Of a stretch of DNA of 64,000 bases, positions 36,506 through 44,817 are shown one piece after another (within the stretch, counting starts at the first letter, position 1; each line of letters begins with the position of its first letter). The notes beneath the pieces are model-generated. The model was not told the DNA's origin. It ran no database searches and saw only the letters and a program-made list of their open reading frames with translations. Both the position numbers and the translations under genes were made by a program. The DNA is from Bacteroidota bacterium. GTDB taxonomy: Bacteria; Bacteroidota; Bacteroidia; Sphingobacteriales; Sphingobacteriaceae. Where the stretch lies: the NCBI GenBank assembly GCA_026224775.1, contig JAMFRP010000001.1, forward strand, positions 52,467 through 116,466, read 5' to 3'.

Positions 36506-36949
36506 ATGAAAAATTCTTTTAAAATACCTCAATTGCTTTTACGTATTGCCTTGGGTATCGGCTTTCTTACTACAGTTTCAGACAGGCTTGGTTTGCTACC
36601 CGCCGGAACCAGAAATATTGAATGGGGAGCCTGGGATAAGTTTATTGACTATACAGGAACATTGATGCCCTTCTTAGATAGGCCAGTGGTAAATATAATG
36701 GGTGGTATCGCCACCTTTTTGGAAGCCTCCATAGGTATTCTGTTAATCATCGGGTTCAAAACACGATGGGCGGCTATAGCAGGTTGCGGGCTCACCTTGA
36801 TTTTCGCATTGGCCATGACAATATTCCTGGGTATCAAGGCTCCAATTAACTTCGCTGTATTTTCAACTTGTACCGGCAGTTTATTGCTGTCAACCATTCC
36901 GGTTTACTATTGGAGTATTGATAACGCCGGTAATAATTCGGCCGAGTAA
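36506..36949 (+). CDS. DoxX-family membrane protein
   Basis: 147 residues with four hydrophobic spans, starting IPQLLLRIALGIGFLTTVSDRLG. Later parts (IATFLEASIGILLIIGFKTRWAAIAGCGLTLIFALAM) match the DoxX/DUF417-like group found with redox and detoxification genes. It is transcribed alone, about 200 nt after the transporter. The exact role is unknown. Confidence 0.8.
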   Translation: MKNSFKIPQLLLRIALGIGFLTTVSDRLGLLPAGTRNIEWGAWDKFIDYTGTLMPFLDRPVVNIMGGIATFLEASIGILLIIGFKTRWAAIAGCGLTLIFALAMTIFLGIKAPINFAVFSTCTGSLLLSTIPVYYWSIDNAGNNSAE

Positions 36950-37105
36950 AATAGTAGTATTCGTCATTATTAACGCAAAGAACAAAGCATCCCTGGCTTT
37001 CTGAAAAATTTTCAATTAGTGTTCATAATGGATTGTCGAAGCATACATCTATTGGAAGATGGTATAATCGACAGGCCGGGGGTGCCACTGCTCTGCAAAA
37101 AATAG

Positions 37106-37660
37106 TACGGAATTCTACCTATCATCAACCGCATCAATCGTTTTTTCGGTACGAACTGGAAAGCGGTTACCCTCAAATTCGATAAGCAATTATCCGGCAA
37201 CTCGTCTGACTGGACATCAACCATTACCATATCCTGCGTGGATAAAGTTGAAGCAAGGTTTGAGATTGCCAAGATACTCACCGCTATCGCCCATAATTAT
37301 CATGGGCGAGGCCGGGCATTGTACTGGATGGATTATGGCAACAGCCGGGTAAGCGGACAGGTCATTTTATCTACGCTCGACAAAATCAAGCAACCCGCAT
37401 CCGAACAATACAACCCGGTAGAAACCCTGCCATTAGTCACCGAAGAATTTAGCGACTTATTACAGGCCGGAGAGGCAGACGACACCCCAAGCTGTTCTTT
37501 GGCCGAAGCACTCGCCAAGCAGGATTTGTTCATCAATTCTGCCTTAGCCAACTGCGGGGCTTCGCTCTTATGGCAATTATTCCGGGAGGGCATTCTGTTT
37601 TACCGGGGCTTCTTTCTCAATTTACAGGATTTCAGGACACAACCTATTAAAGTCAATTAA
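37106..37660 (+). pseudogene. 5'-truncated PRTRC-system ThiF-like gene
   Basis: The frame opens just after a TAG at about 37102 and reads ILPIINRINRFFGTNWKAV, then a region with CSLAEALAKQDLFINSALANCGASLLWQLFREGILFYRGFFLNL. I recognise this as the C-terminal part of a PRTRC ThiF family protein. The N-terminal nucleotide-binding half is absent. The first in-frame start codon is a GTG at 37238, so a shorter product of 140 residues could be made, but it would lack the catalytic fold. PRTRC genes occur on plasmids and conjugative elements, so this is probably a remnant. Nothing identifiable lies in 36950-37105. Confidence 0.7.
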
Positions 37661-37671
37661 TCACAACCATT

Positions 37672-37896
37672 ATGAAAACCATTGTATATTTTATATTTAC
37701 CTGTTTTATCTCGACAGGCTGTATGTTCGGCGCTTTAAATGCGCCCGACCCGTTCCCGCTTTTCGCCGTGGCCTTTGGCATTTGGGGGCTATTTATTTGG
37801 GGCTGTCATAAACGCATCAAAAAGAGAGCCGAACAGCGCAACCGGGAACGGTTGTTTGATGAGTTTATACGTCAGCAGATGCGCAGGAGGCCATAA
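37672..37896 (+). CDS. Small membrane protein next to PRTRC remnant
   Basis: 74 residues with two hydrophobic spans (IVYFIFTCFISTGCMFGAL and FPLFAVAFGIWGLFIWGC) and a strongly basic tail (KRIKKRAEQRNRERLFDEFIRQQMRRRP). It begins 11 nt after the truncated ThiF gene and probably belonged to the same PRTRC-type operon. Function unknown. Confidence 0.6.
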   Translation: MKTIVYFIFTCFISTGCMFGALNAPDPFPLFAVAFGIWGLFIWGCHKRIKKRAEQRNRERLFDEFIRQQMRRRP

Positions 37897-37918
37897 AAGG
37901 TATTATCAATGTTTTGAT

Positions 37919-38052
37919 CCGCCGGGCGAAAATTGCCCGGCGGCCACGGCGATTGCCGTGGCCCCATCGGCGGCTGTCGGTTTCACCACCAGGACAGCCG
38001 CCGTTTCTGTAAAAAAATCAACAGATAATCGGTTATTATCCGATTATCTGTT
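37919..38052. repeat. Array of four consecutive perfect hairpins
   Basis: Four uninterrupted perfect stems occur in a row: 37919-37943 (CCGCCGGGC/GCCCGGCGG), 37942-37963 (GGCCACGGC/GCCGTGGCC, loop GATT), 37968-38003 (CGGCGGCTGTC/GACAGCCGCCG) and 38020-38052 (AACAGATAATCGG/CCGATTATCTGTT). Hairpins 1 and 2 share two bases. The first three are far more GC-rich than their surroundings. The array may be a multi-terminator, a replication or transfer origin, or a recombination scar. Confidence 0.8.
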
Positions 38053-38130
38053 CAAAAATTTACATGTATAAACTGGAATCGCTGTATGCCGGTGATAAAA
38101 CCGTTTGCTTTTTCAAATTTCTATACCCGC

Positions 38131-39687
38131 TCATTTAGGCAGCGCCGCAACCGGGGTGCCATTCATGCCTTGTTTAACTAAATAACTTATAAACTGTGAG
38201 AATGAACTGACGTCTTGTTCAGTGCTTGCGCGTTCCAGTGCTTTCATATATTCGTCACGTTTCTCAACCGGAATGACTGTCCAGGGGTAACCGCCGGACG
38301 CCAGCATGGCATTCATTAAAAACCTGCCCATCCTTCCGTTGCCGTCCATATAGGGATGAATAAATACAAAAATGAAATGACCGAGGACAGCTCTGACCGA
38401 TGCTTCAGGCTCGTTTGCTAACAATTCAAAGAAAATAGGCATCGCATCCCTCATGGCGTCGACGCTTAAAGGCACATGCTGCGAATTACCAATATAAACC
38501 TGGTGACTGCGATAGCCTGCTAAATCAGAGGCTTTTAATATCCCGGCAACAACACTGGGGTCAAAAAGCTGCCGGTACCATCGCTGGTGATCGGCATCAA
38601 TTTGTTTCCCGGGATTGGCGCCCTCCATGATTTTGATGATGGACTCTTTTACCAACTGGAATGCTTGGTAATATCCCCTTGCCGCCATCGCATCCTGCTG
38701 CTTTTTATCTTCTTCATTTATTTGAGCATCCCATTTACCGGCCATTACCCGCTCGATTAATTCAGGTGTAACCTTATATCGCTCTATAGAAAGAGAGTGA
38801 TAAGCATCTGTAATATAAATGGCGTCGACATCTTTTAAATACGCTTCGTGATCTTTTGAAATGCCTGGTGCAGCCGGAAAATCGCGTATAACGGTTTCAC
38901 GCATTTGCTGCCACATCAGCTTTATCCGGTTGACAAAAGGGGAGCGCTCACGCTGCGATAGATCAATTGATAGCTTGCTTTGAAATGGGTCTTCTTCGCG
39001 GGCATCATATCCTGCTTGCTTCATAGACTCGATAATTTGATCGGCTATTTTATCCCGTTGGATATTTCTGAAAGCCCCTGCCAGCCTCCCCGCGATCGTG
39101 GTGTGTCCTTTGTCAAGAAGAACGGGTAACAATTCAGAGGCATCGCGTATGAGTGATAATGTCGTCCTGGCGTCCAGGCCGGTATTGCCAAATGCGCTGA
39201 CTGTGCAGTAAATTAGGGCGGCCTGCAGGTTATAAATTCTTAATCCGCGTTCAGTGGTCATTTGATCAGCAGGTGGTAATTCACCTTTGTGATTGAACAG
39301 CGAGGTGTTATGCGGAAGCGGCGTGGGCCGGTTATTTGCCTGCGGGGATCGGACAACTAATTGTTGTGGCACTGCCCAGTTACCCGCATGAATAGCTAAT
39401 GACTGATCTGCTGAAAGACACCAGTCATTCCCATATTTACTTTCAATAAACCTGGCACAGAACTCCCAGTAAGAACTATACCATGAAGTCGTTTCACCAG
39501 GCTTTTCTGCCGGATTGGACGAAATATACCAACCTTTGGTCACTTCCTTTAGGAAGCCTTGCCTGGTTAATATTTCGCGATACATTCTGGAAGGAATATC
39601 GTCGGTATAAATAGCTACTATTCCTTTGTCCTGAAGACTTTTTAATGCCTTTAACGCTTCTGCAAACCTTTCCTGTAACTTTGCCAT
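38131..39687 (-). CDS. Fic-domain protein with AbiEi-like N-terminal region
   Basis: 518 residues. The C-terminal Fic motif is HPYMDGNGRMGRFL (His at about residue 443), matching HPFx(D/E)GNGRxxR for AMP transfer to a target hydroxyl. An upstream segment, YHSLSIERYKVT (about residue 298), resembles the Fic inhibitory helix (S/T)xxxE(G/N), with Arg replacing the last residue. The first about 200 residues contain a winged-helix-like region (GIVAIYTDDIPSRMYREILTRQGFLKEVTKGWYI) and an AbiEi-like body. It is probably a self-inhibited toxin carrying its own DNA-binding antitoxin-like domain. The AbiEi link is inference. It is preceded by six 24-bp repeats. Confidence 0.88.
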   Translation of the reverse strand: MAKLQERFAEALKALKSLQDKGIVAIYTDDIPSRMYREILTRQGFLKEVTKGWYISSNPAEKPGETTSWYSSYWEFCARFIESKYGNDWCLSADQSLAIHAGNWAVPQQLVVRSPQANNRPTPLPHNTSLFNHKGELPPADQMTTERGLRIYNLQAALIYCTVSAFGNTGLDARTTLSLIRDASELLPVLLDKGHTTIAGRLAGAFRNIQRDKIADQIIESMKQAGYDAREEDPFQSKLSIDLSQRERSPFVNRIKLMWQQMRETVIRDFPAAPGISKDHEAYLKDVDAIYITDAYHSLSIERYKVTPELIERVMAGKWDAQINEEDKKQQDAMAARGYYQAFQLVKESIIKIMEGANPGKQIDADHQRWYRQLFDPSVVAGILKASDLAGYRSHQVYIGNSQHVPLSVDAMRDAMPIFFELLANEPEASVRAVLGHFIFVFIHPYMDGNGRMGRFLMNAMLASGGYPWTVIPVEKRDEYMKALERASTEQDVSSFSQFISYLVKQGMNGTPVAALPK

Positions 39688-39736
39688 GATTAAATATGTT
39701 GAGGGTTCTTCTTTTAAGTATTAGTCCAATAGTGCA

Positions 39737-39880
39737 AAATTAGCAAACGCCGTCGTGGTGAATTTAGTAAACATTGTTGTGGTAATTTTAGCAAACAACG
39801 CTGTAATAAACTTAGCAAATGTTGATGTGGTAAATTTAGCAAATAATGTTGTGTTAAATTTAGCAAATGTTGCATTATTT
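39737..39880. repeat. Six tandem 24-bp repeats upstream of the Fic gene
   Basis: Six head-to-tail units of exactly 24 bp start at 39737, 39761, 39785, 39809, 39833 and 39857. They share the core AATTTAGCAAA followed by a GT-rich half (TGTTGATGTGGTA in unit 4). There are no spacers. The block starts 50 bp upstream of the Fic start codon. It is a candidate operator array for the N-terminal domain of Fic, or an iteron set. The frame through it has no start codon. Confidence 0.85.
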
Positions 39881-40005
39881 AAATTCGTTTCATATTTATG
39901 TCACATACACATTTAGTCCAGCTAAATAAATCCGCCAATTACATGACAAATTTTCAGCACTAATTCCCTCTACATCATTGGCATAGCCTTTGTATGGCTC
40001 ATAAT

Positions 40006-40090
40006 GATCCAGTGGTGGAACAGGTAGACACGCAGGCTTGCCAAGCTTGTGCTTATTAAAGCGTACGGGTTCAATTCCCGTCTGAAAACA
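40006..40090 (+). ncRNA. Class-II tRNA-like RNA, anticodon GCC
   Basis: The sequence folds like a class-II (Leu-type) tRNA. It has the D-arm GTGGAACAGGTAGACAC, anticodon stem CAGGC/GCTTG with loop TTGCCAA (anticodon GCC, which would read Gly codons), a long variable arm GCTT-ATTA-AAGC and a perfect T-arm ACGGG-TTCAATT-CCCGT. The acceptor stem is broken: only CAG/CTG pair near the body, and the 3' end runs CTGAAAACA. A normal tRNA(Gly) has no long variable arm. It may be a decayed tRNA-Leu, a carried attachment site, or a tRNA mimic. A terminator follows at 40116. Confidence 0.65.
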
Positions 40091-40115
40091 GCAGCTCGAA
40101 AGAGTTCGATATATA

Positions 40116-40138
40116 CAGGCCCGAAAGGGCCTTTTTTA
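40116..40138 (+). terminator. Terminator of the tRNA-like RNA
   Basis: A perfect stem, AGGCCC-GAAA-GGGCCT, followed by a T run. It ends about 30 nt before the SEC-C gene, so the tRNA-like transcript is either separate from the operon or attenuates it. Confidence 0.85.
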
Positions 40139-40165
40139 TTAACTATATTGTTAACCAACCGAAAC

Positions 40166-43100
40166 ATGAGCAAAATTGCCAGAAATGATCCATGCCCTTG
40201 CGGCAGCGGCAAAAAATATAAAAACTGCCACCTAAAAGCTGGAGATGTTCCTCCTGCTGCTGAGGCCGCTACACCGGCCCGGCCATCGTTTAGCCAATTA
40301 CTGGCAACCTATAGTTCGGTACAGCTGATCAGTTTTACAGCGGCACTGCAACTCAACCCTGCCAACCACGGTAGAAACGTCCGGCTTGAGAACTTATCAC
40401 GTCAGATATTACTTCGCTTTGATCCCAACGACGCGAAACCATTAGCAACCTGGGAGGCGGTGAAAGATGTCCTTGAAAACTACGACGAGGATGCCTGGCT
40501 GGAAGATCCGCTCACCAATCATTTCACAGAGATCGCTGTTTTTGAGGAAGGAAACTATGTGGTTTACCCGGGTCTTTACGTCGGATTTACAGAAGTACTA
40601 AACCAATTAACGGAATGCATCTTCCTCCATCGCCACGGTTTGCCGGAGGCGTACGTAAAGGAAGTGCGTAGCGCGACAGGATTACTATTGTGGATGAGCG
40701 ACAGTGCCGCCGCAGATGCAGAACAGGAGGCATTTATTTATGAACCCAGCCAGACTGGGCATCTTGAATTTCCGTCACCGGAAGCTGATGAAAAGTTTGC
40801 CGGCGCACTTTTTTTCAGCAAGAAGCTGATGGAGCAGGTTGCGAAAGACCATCGTTACGACCTAAATGTTTTGCAGGAGTTTAAAATCACGCCTGGCATG
40901 GCGGAATTAGCGAACGATGATCCTGATGAAAACATCGTTAATCTGCGTCCGTTGGTAGAAGTTAGCAACGGCATATTACTATATATGCCTACAGCCATTT
41001 GTAATGCACTCATTAATTTTATTTACCGCAAAGCAACTGATCATGGATGCAACGCTGAGTTGGAAGATTTGCTCTACCAGCGTCAGTTTCATTTGACAAA
41101 TGTGGCATTGTCAAAGATGCGATGGCTGGCAACTACCATCCGCCTGCCGGAATTAAAACATCCGTTACCCATACAGGAAACGGTTTTTCAGTTTGATGAT
41201 GATAAGCTTGCCTATGTATGTTTCATTAATACAGGTCAGCAGTTAGCAACAGTAAGGGACTATAATTATGAAAAGCGGGCGGAAGAAGTCGTTGCCTATC
41301 TGTCCGCGCTCGAACCCGGGCAGGAAATGCGGGTGCTGGCACTTTTTGTGCTGGCCGAGGTAGCTAAAGACAGCTATTTTATGTGGTCAAAGCCCGCGAC
41401 AGGGCATCAAAGTCTGGGCCTGACTTTTAGTGAATTGAAAACTATCGCCTATTTAGACGATATTACTTCACTGTCACTTTGGAAATTCGCTAAATGCTAT
41501 TCCCGCACCGGTGAGCTTACCCGGGTTATGAATGTGGGAGGGGTCATAGATGCTTATGCGGTCTACCGCAATAACCACGGCAGCTTGCTTTCTTCCGATG
41601 AGGCTAACCCTATCGGTGGCATGCTTATGATCGTCAACGGCAGCGCTGATGATTTTATGCGCGAAGTGCAAAAAAAGAACAATGAGCATGCTGTGCTTTT
41701 GTTCGACGGTAAACAAATTGGCTATGCTAAGGTTCGCCGTCATAAAGATTACGCGCCGGTTTTTACCGAAAATGAGCTAACCCGCTACTTTCGCATTGTG
41801 ATTGAAACCTATAAAATGCCGGTTTGGATCACCAGCAGGCAAACAAAAGCCAACCACGCCAGTTGGGCCACCTATGCTTGCGATGCGATCGCATTCTGGT
41901 TACACCGCATGCAAGCATCACTGGGGCCGGTATTAAATGCACAAAGCCTTCGCCAATTTGAGCTGGAGGTGATTGCCGATCCAAAGTTGATGGAAGCCAC
42001 TGAATACGAGGTGAAGGAGGTAAATCCGGGTGGGATCGAAATTCATGTTGAAATTGATCCGCCGCGCATAAAACTGACGATACCTTTTGATTTTATCTAC
42101 CTGCTGCAACTGCCTGATAACACTGCGGATAAGTTGCTGATGACTTCCGTGTTGCGCGGATTTAAATGGTATGTAGAATCAGCGGGTAAGGATATTGCTT
42201 TGACCGAAGAATTGATCGCAGACATTGTTGAACAAACCCTTAGGCCAAGTCAGGCAAAAATGATCTTGTTCAGCGACCCCACCATAAACATCAAAATGGA
42301 TGATCGTAACCTGCCGTCGATCAGGTATGTGCGGGATACCGATGTATCCTATCTGCTGGACAACTTGGTCAGCTATCTGCCCGAAGGCTATGTCATTTCG
42401 GAAACGATCCAAACGAAAGCGGAAAAAATTAAACTATGTGATGATGTCGTAACGGCATTGATCGCACAGCTCACCGAAAAGATAGCCTTATTTAACGGAT
42501 CCGAATTGCTGGAAAGGTTGATCGCCCAGAATGAAAAGTGTGTACAGTTGAGAGAATTCCGGGAAATTTTGATCCCGGCAAAAATCGCCTGCTTCAGTAA
42601 CCTGGAAGCCGAAAAGGACGGATTACTGGACGACGAGAAAAACCTGGTTATTGCCGCTCATGCAACCCGGACGCTGATCGAATTCGTGGCTGCCAAACTG
42701 CCCACCGGTAAAAAATGGATTAGTAAAGACGATCTTGATGAACTGCTGGCATTGACTAATCAATTGACAGAATGGGGCGCTTTGAGCGAATCTATGCGAA
42801 TGAACATCGATGACCCGAAGATGGGCCTTTTGCCATCTGGCCGCATAGGTACCGGAAAAACCTTACAGCGTGAGGCGTTTGAACCATATGCCGTAGCAAA
42901 AACGGAAAGCGAAATCTACCGCAATATAGAAAGCTTTGAAACAAATTATCGACCTGAACGTAGCGCTGCTCCACCGGTTGAGACCGCCGAATCTAAATTA
43001 TTGGATGCTGCCTTTCTGGCGGAATTCAACATTAAACTACTCGACCTGGCTCATATAGCGGGCGCTTTACTGCAATATGGTTTTGATAAAGCAGATGCCT

Positions 43101-43918
43101 GTGTGATCATTTCGGAAATGGATTTACATCAACTGGTGAAAGACAAGGCCGGGGTATCAGCTGAAGTGATGAAGGTGGGGTTGGATTTATTAACCCTACT
43201 GGAACGTGACGGTATTGGCGTATCGCCCATGGGTTACACACCAATTGATATCTTTCCCTGGCGTTATAACCGCCCGATCTCCTATTTGCGGCGTCCGCTG
43301 GTCAAGCTTTTAAAAGAGGGCAGCATATATTATTACTGCGGTTACCGGCATATCAGTGCGTATTTTGATAACCTGCTTTATCTCCTGCAAACCAGCAAGC
43401 TGCCTAACGCAAAGTCAGCAGAAATGAAATCCTGGTTGGCTTCTGTATCCGGAGATAAAGGCAAACCGTTCAGGAATAGCGTTAAGGAATGGTTTGAAGC
43501 CTATACTGATTTCCAGGTCATATCGCATGAGATTCCCCTTGAGGGCGCTTTGGGTGATATTGACCTGTTGGTTATTGATCACGGACAGTGTATTATTTAC
43601 CCGATAGAATGTAAAAATATTTCGGGGGGGCGGAATATCCACGAAATGAAGGTGGAGATGGATGACTATTTAGGTCGTGACGGCAAGGATAAGGGCGCAA
43701 AAGTACGCAAACACCTGGATCGCCATGAATGGCTGTCAGCAAACAGGGAATTTTTTCAGCAGTTTGTAGCTGACCTGGAAGGTTACACAATCAGTTCGCT
43801 AATCCTAACGGCTGATGAAATCCCTTTAGCCTATCTGAAGAAAGACGATTTGCCCTTGCCGGTTAAATCATTCGTTTTCCTGCGGAAAAACGGAATTGGT
43901 TACCTAAATGAAGATTAA
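40166..43918 (+). CDS. Giant SEC-C / PD-(D/E)XK nuclease-like protein
   Basis: 1250 residues from the ATG at 40166 (MSKIARNDPCPCGSGKKYKNCH). The longer frame from 40049 would start inside the tRNA-like RNA. The N-terminal SEC-C zinc motif has Cys10, Cys12, Cys21 and His22. The long middle is soluble and unrecognised. Near residues 1120-1150 a restriction-endonuclease-like core appears: the Glu of ISHEIPLEG, then GDIDLLVIDHG and PIECKNISGG, matching a D-xn-E-x-K active site. It probably binds and cuts nucleic acid. It leads an operon with a HEPN-motif gene 9 nt downstream, suggesting an anti-phage or RNA-targeting role. That is inference. Confidence 0.85.
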   Translation: MSKIARNDPCPCGSGKKYKNCHLKAGDVPPAAEAATPARPSFSQLLATYSSVQLISFTAALQLNPANHGRNVRLENLSRQILLRFDPNDAKPLATWEAVKDVLENYDEDAWLEDPLTNHFTEIAVFEEGNYVVYPGLYVGFTEVLNQLTECIFLHRHGLPEAYVKEVRSATGLLLWMSDSAAADAEQEAFIYEPSQTGHLEFPSPEADEKFAGALFFSKKLMEQVAKDHRYDLNVLQEFKITPGMAELANDDPDENIVNLRPLVEVSNGILLYMPTAICNALINFIYRKATDHGCNAELEDLLYQRQFHLTNVALSKMRWLATTIRLPELKHPLPIQETVFQFDDDKLAYVCFINTGQQLATVRDYNYEKRAEEVVAYLSALEPGQEMRVLALFVLAEVAKDSYFMWSKPATGHQSLGLTFSELKTIAYLDDITSLSLWKFAKCYSRTGELTRVMNVGGVIDAYAVYRNNHGSLLSSDEANPIGGMLMIVNGSADDFMREVQKKNNEHAVLLFDGKQIGYAKVRRHKDYAPVFTENELTRYFRIVIETYKMPVWITSRQTKANHASWATYACDAIAFWLHRMQASLGPVLNAQSLRQFELEVIADPKLMEATEYEVKEVNPGGIEIHVEIDPPRIKLTIPFDFIYLLQLPDNTADKLLMTSVLRGFKWYVESAGKDIALTEELIADIVEQTLRPSQAKMILFSDPTINIKMDDRNLPSIRYVRDTDVSYLLDNLVSYLPEGYVISETIQTKAEKIKLCDDVVTALIAQLTEKIALFNGSELLERLIAQNEKCVQLREFREILIPAKIACFSNLEAEKDGLLDDEKNLVIAAHATRTLIEFVAAKLPTGKKWISKDDLDELLALTNQLTEWGALSESMRMNIDDPKMGLLPSGRIGTGKTLQREAFEPYAVAKTESEIYRNIESFETNYRPERSAAPPVETAESKLLDAAFLAEFNIKLLDLAHIAGALLQYGFDKADACVIISEMDLHQLVKDKAGVSAEVMKVGLDLLTLLERDGIGVSPMGYTPIDIFPWRYNRPISYLRRPLVKLLKEGSIYYYCGYRHISAYFDNLLYLLQTSKLPNAKSAEMKSWLASVSGDKGKPFRNSVKEWFEAYTDFQVISHEIPLEGALGDIDLLVIDHGQCIIYPIECKNISGGRNIHEMKVEMDDYLGRDGKDKGAKVRKHLDRHEWLSANREFFQQFVADLEGYTISSLILTADEIPLAYLKKDDLPLPVKSFVFLRKNGIGYLNED

Positions 43919-43927
43919 TAATAGATA

Positions 43928-44815
43928 GTGATGACAAATGAATCGCAAATACAAACGTTAACCGGCTGGTTTTTCGACCGAATTAATATACCAATCATTG
44001 AAGGTCTGTATATCCATGACGCGATGGTTTGGGATGCACTATGCGCCTCACTAACTATTTTGGGTGATCTACAAAGGGCAAAATTCGAATACCTGGAATT
44101 GCAATCGATCAACCATCTGGAGGCAATCGGAATCATGCAGGCGATATATATTGAGCAGGATTGCATGCTAAATTTGCAGAATGCACTTTTAGGAAAGAAT
44201 GATAAATCGGCCTTGGCTGATTATAAACGGATACGTGATCTGCGGAATGAAGCATTCGGGCACCCTTCTGAACGAAAGAAGAAAGGCACTTTTTCACGTC
44301 ACTTCTTCGATATTGTGGATAAAGACCGGCAACTGATAAAAATCATCAACTGGGAAAGTGATGGCGACATTAATAGCGCCCATATAGCGCTGCCACAAAT
44401 TGTTAAGGAAAATTCAAAGATCACCATTAATTACCTGCAAAATCTTAAGCAGGACTTTATTACTAAAATCAATTTGCAAATGAAATCTTATCAAACCGAC
44501 TTAACCGGACTCTTTCAGGGAGCTAACTATATCTTTGAAAAGCTGCTCAGCAAAAAGCATGACCGGGTTGTCATTGACACCTTTTATCACATTGATGAAG
44601 ATATTGAAAAAGCGATACAGGGATTGACAGAGCGTAAACTGCTGGAAATTTATCAGCGAGATATCGATGTCATTAAATTTTTTAGCGACAAACTCAAACC
44701 GCTATTCAATATTCAGACCTATGAAGATACTGAGTTTTATGCATACGCAATTTCTTTACGCCGGGAACTGAATTCCCTTAGGAAATCGTTTAAGAATATT
44801 GAACCTGATCTTTAA
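43928..44815 (+). CDS. HEPN-motif protein (putative RNase)
   Basis: 295 residues, apparently all helical, with no signal peptide or membrane span. RDLRNEAFGHPS (Arg106-x5-His112) matches the Rx4-6H motif of HEPN RNases, in the 'RN.A.GHP' form typical of that fold. HEPN nucleases cut RNA in toxin and abortive-infection systems. The gene starts 9 nt after the SEC-C gene and ends 2 nt before the next one, so all three are probably one operon. HEPN assignment is likely; catalytic activity is not proven. A second Met at codon 2 is an alternative start. Confidence 0.78.
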   Translation: MMTNESQIQTLTGWFFDRINIPIIEGLYIHDAMVWDALCASLTILGDLQRAKFEYLELQSINHLEAIGIMQAIYIEQDCMLNLQNALLGKNDKSALADYKRIRDLRNEAFGHPSERKKKGTFSRHFFDIVDKDRQLIKIINWESDGDINSAHIALPQIVKENSKITINYLQNLKQDFITKINLQMKSYQTDLTGLFQGANYIFEKLLSKKHDRVVIDTFYHIDEDIEKAIQGLTERKLLEIYQRDIDVIKFFSDKLKPLFNIQTYEDTEFYAYAISLRRELNSLRKSFKNIEPDL

Positions 44816-44817
44816 CC

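Noticed and set aside
39737..39880. CRISPR array
   Set aside because: The six 24-bp units are head-to-tail with no spacers, and no cas gene is nearby.
40049..40165. N-terminal extension of the SEC-C protein
   Set aside because: It would begin inside the tRNA-like RNA and run through a strong terminator. The SEC-C motif starts right after the ATG at 40166.
40166..40235. SecA preprotein translocase, because of the SEC-C motif
   Set aside because: Only the short zinc motif is shared. There are no helicase motifs, and the C-terminus is nuclease-like.
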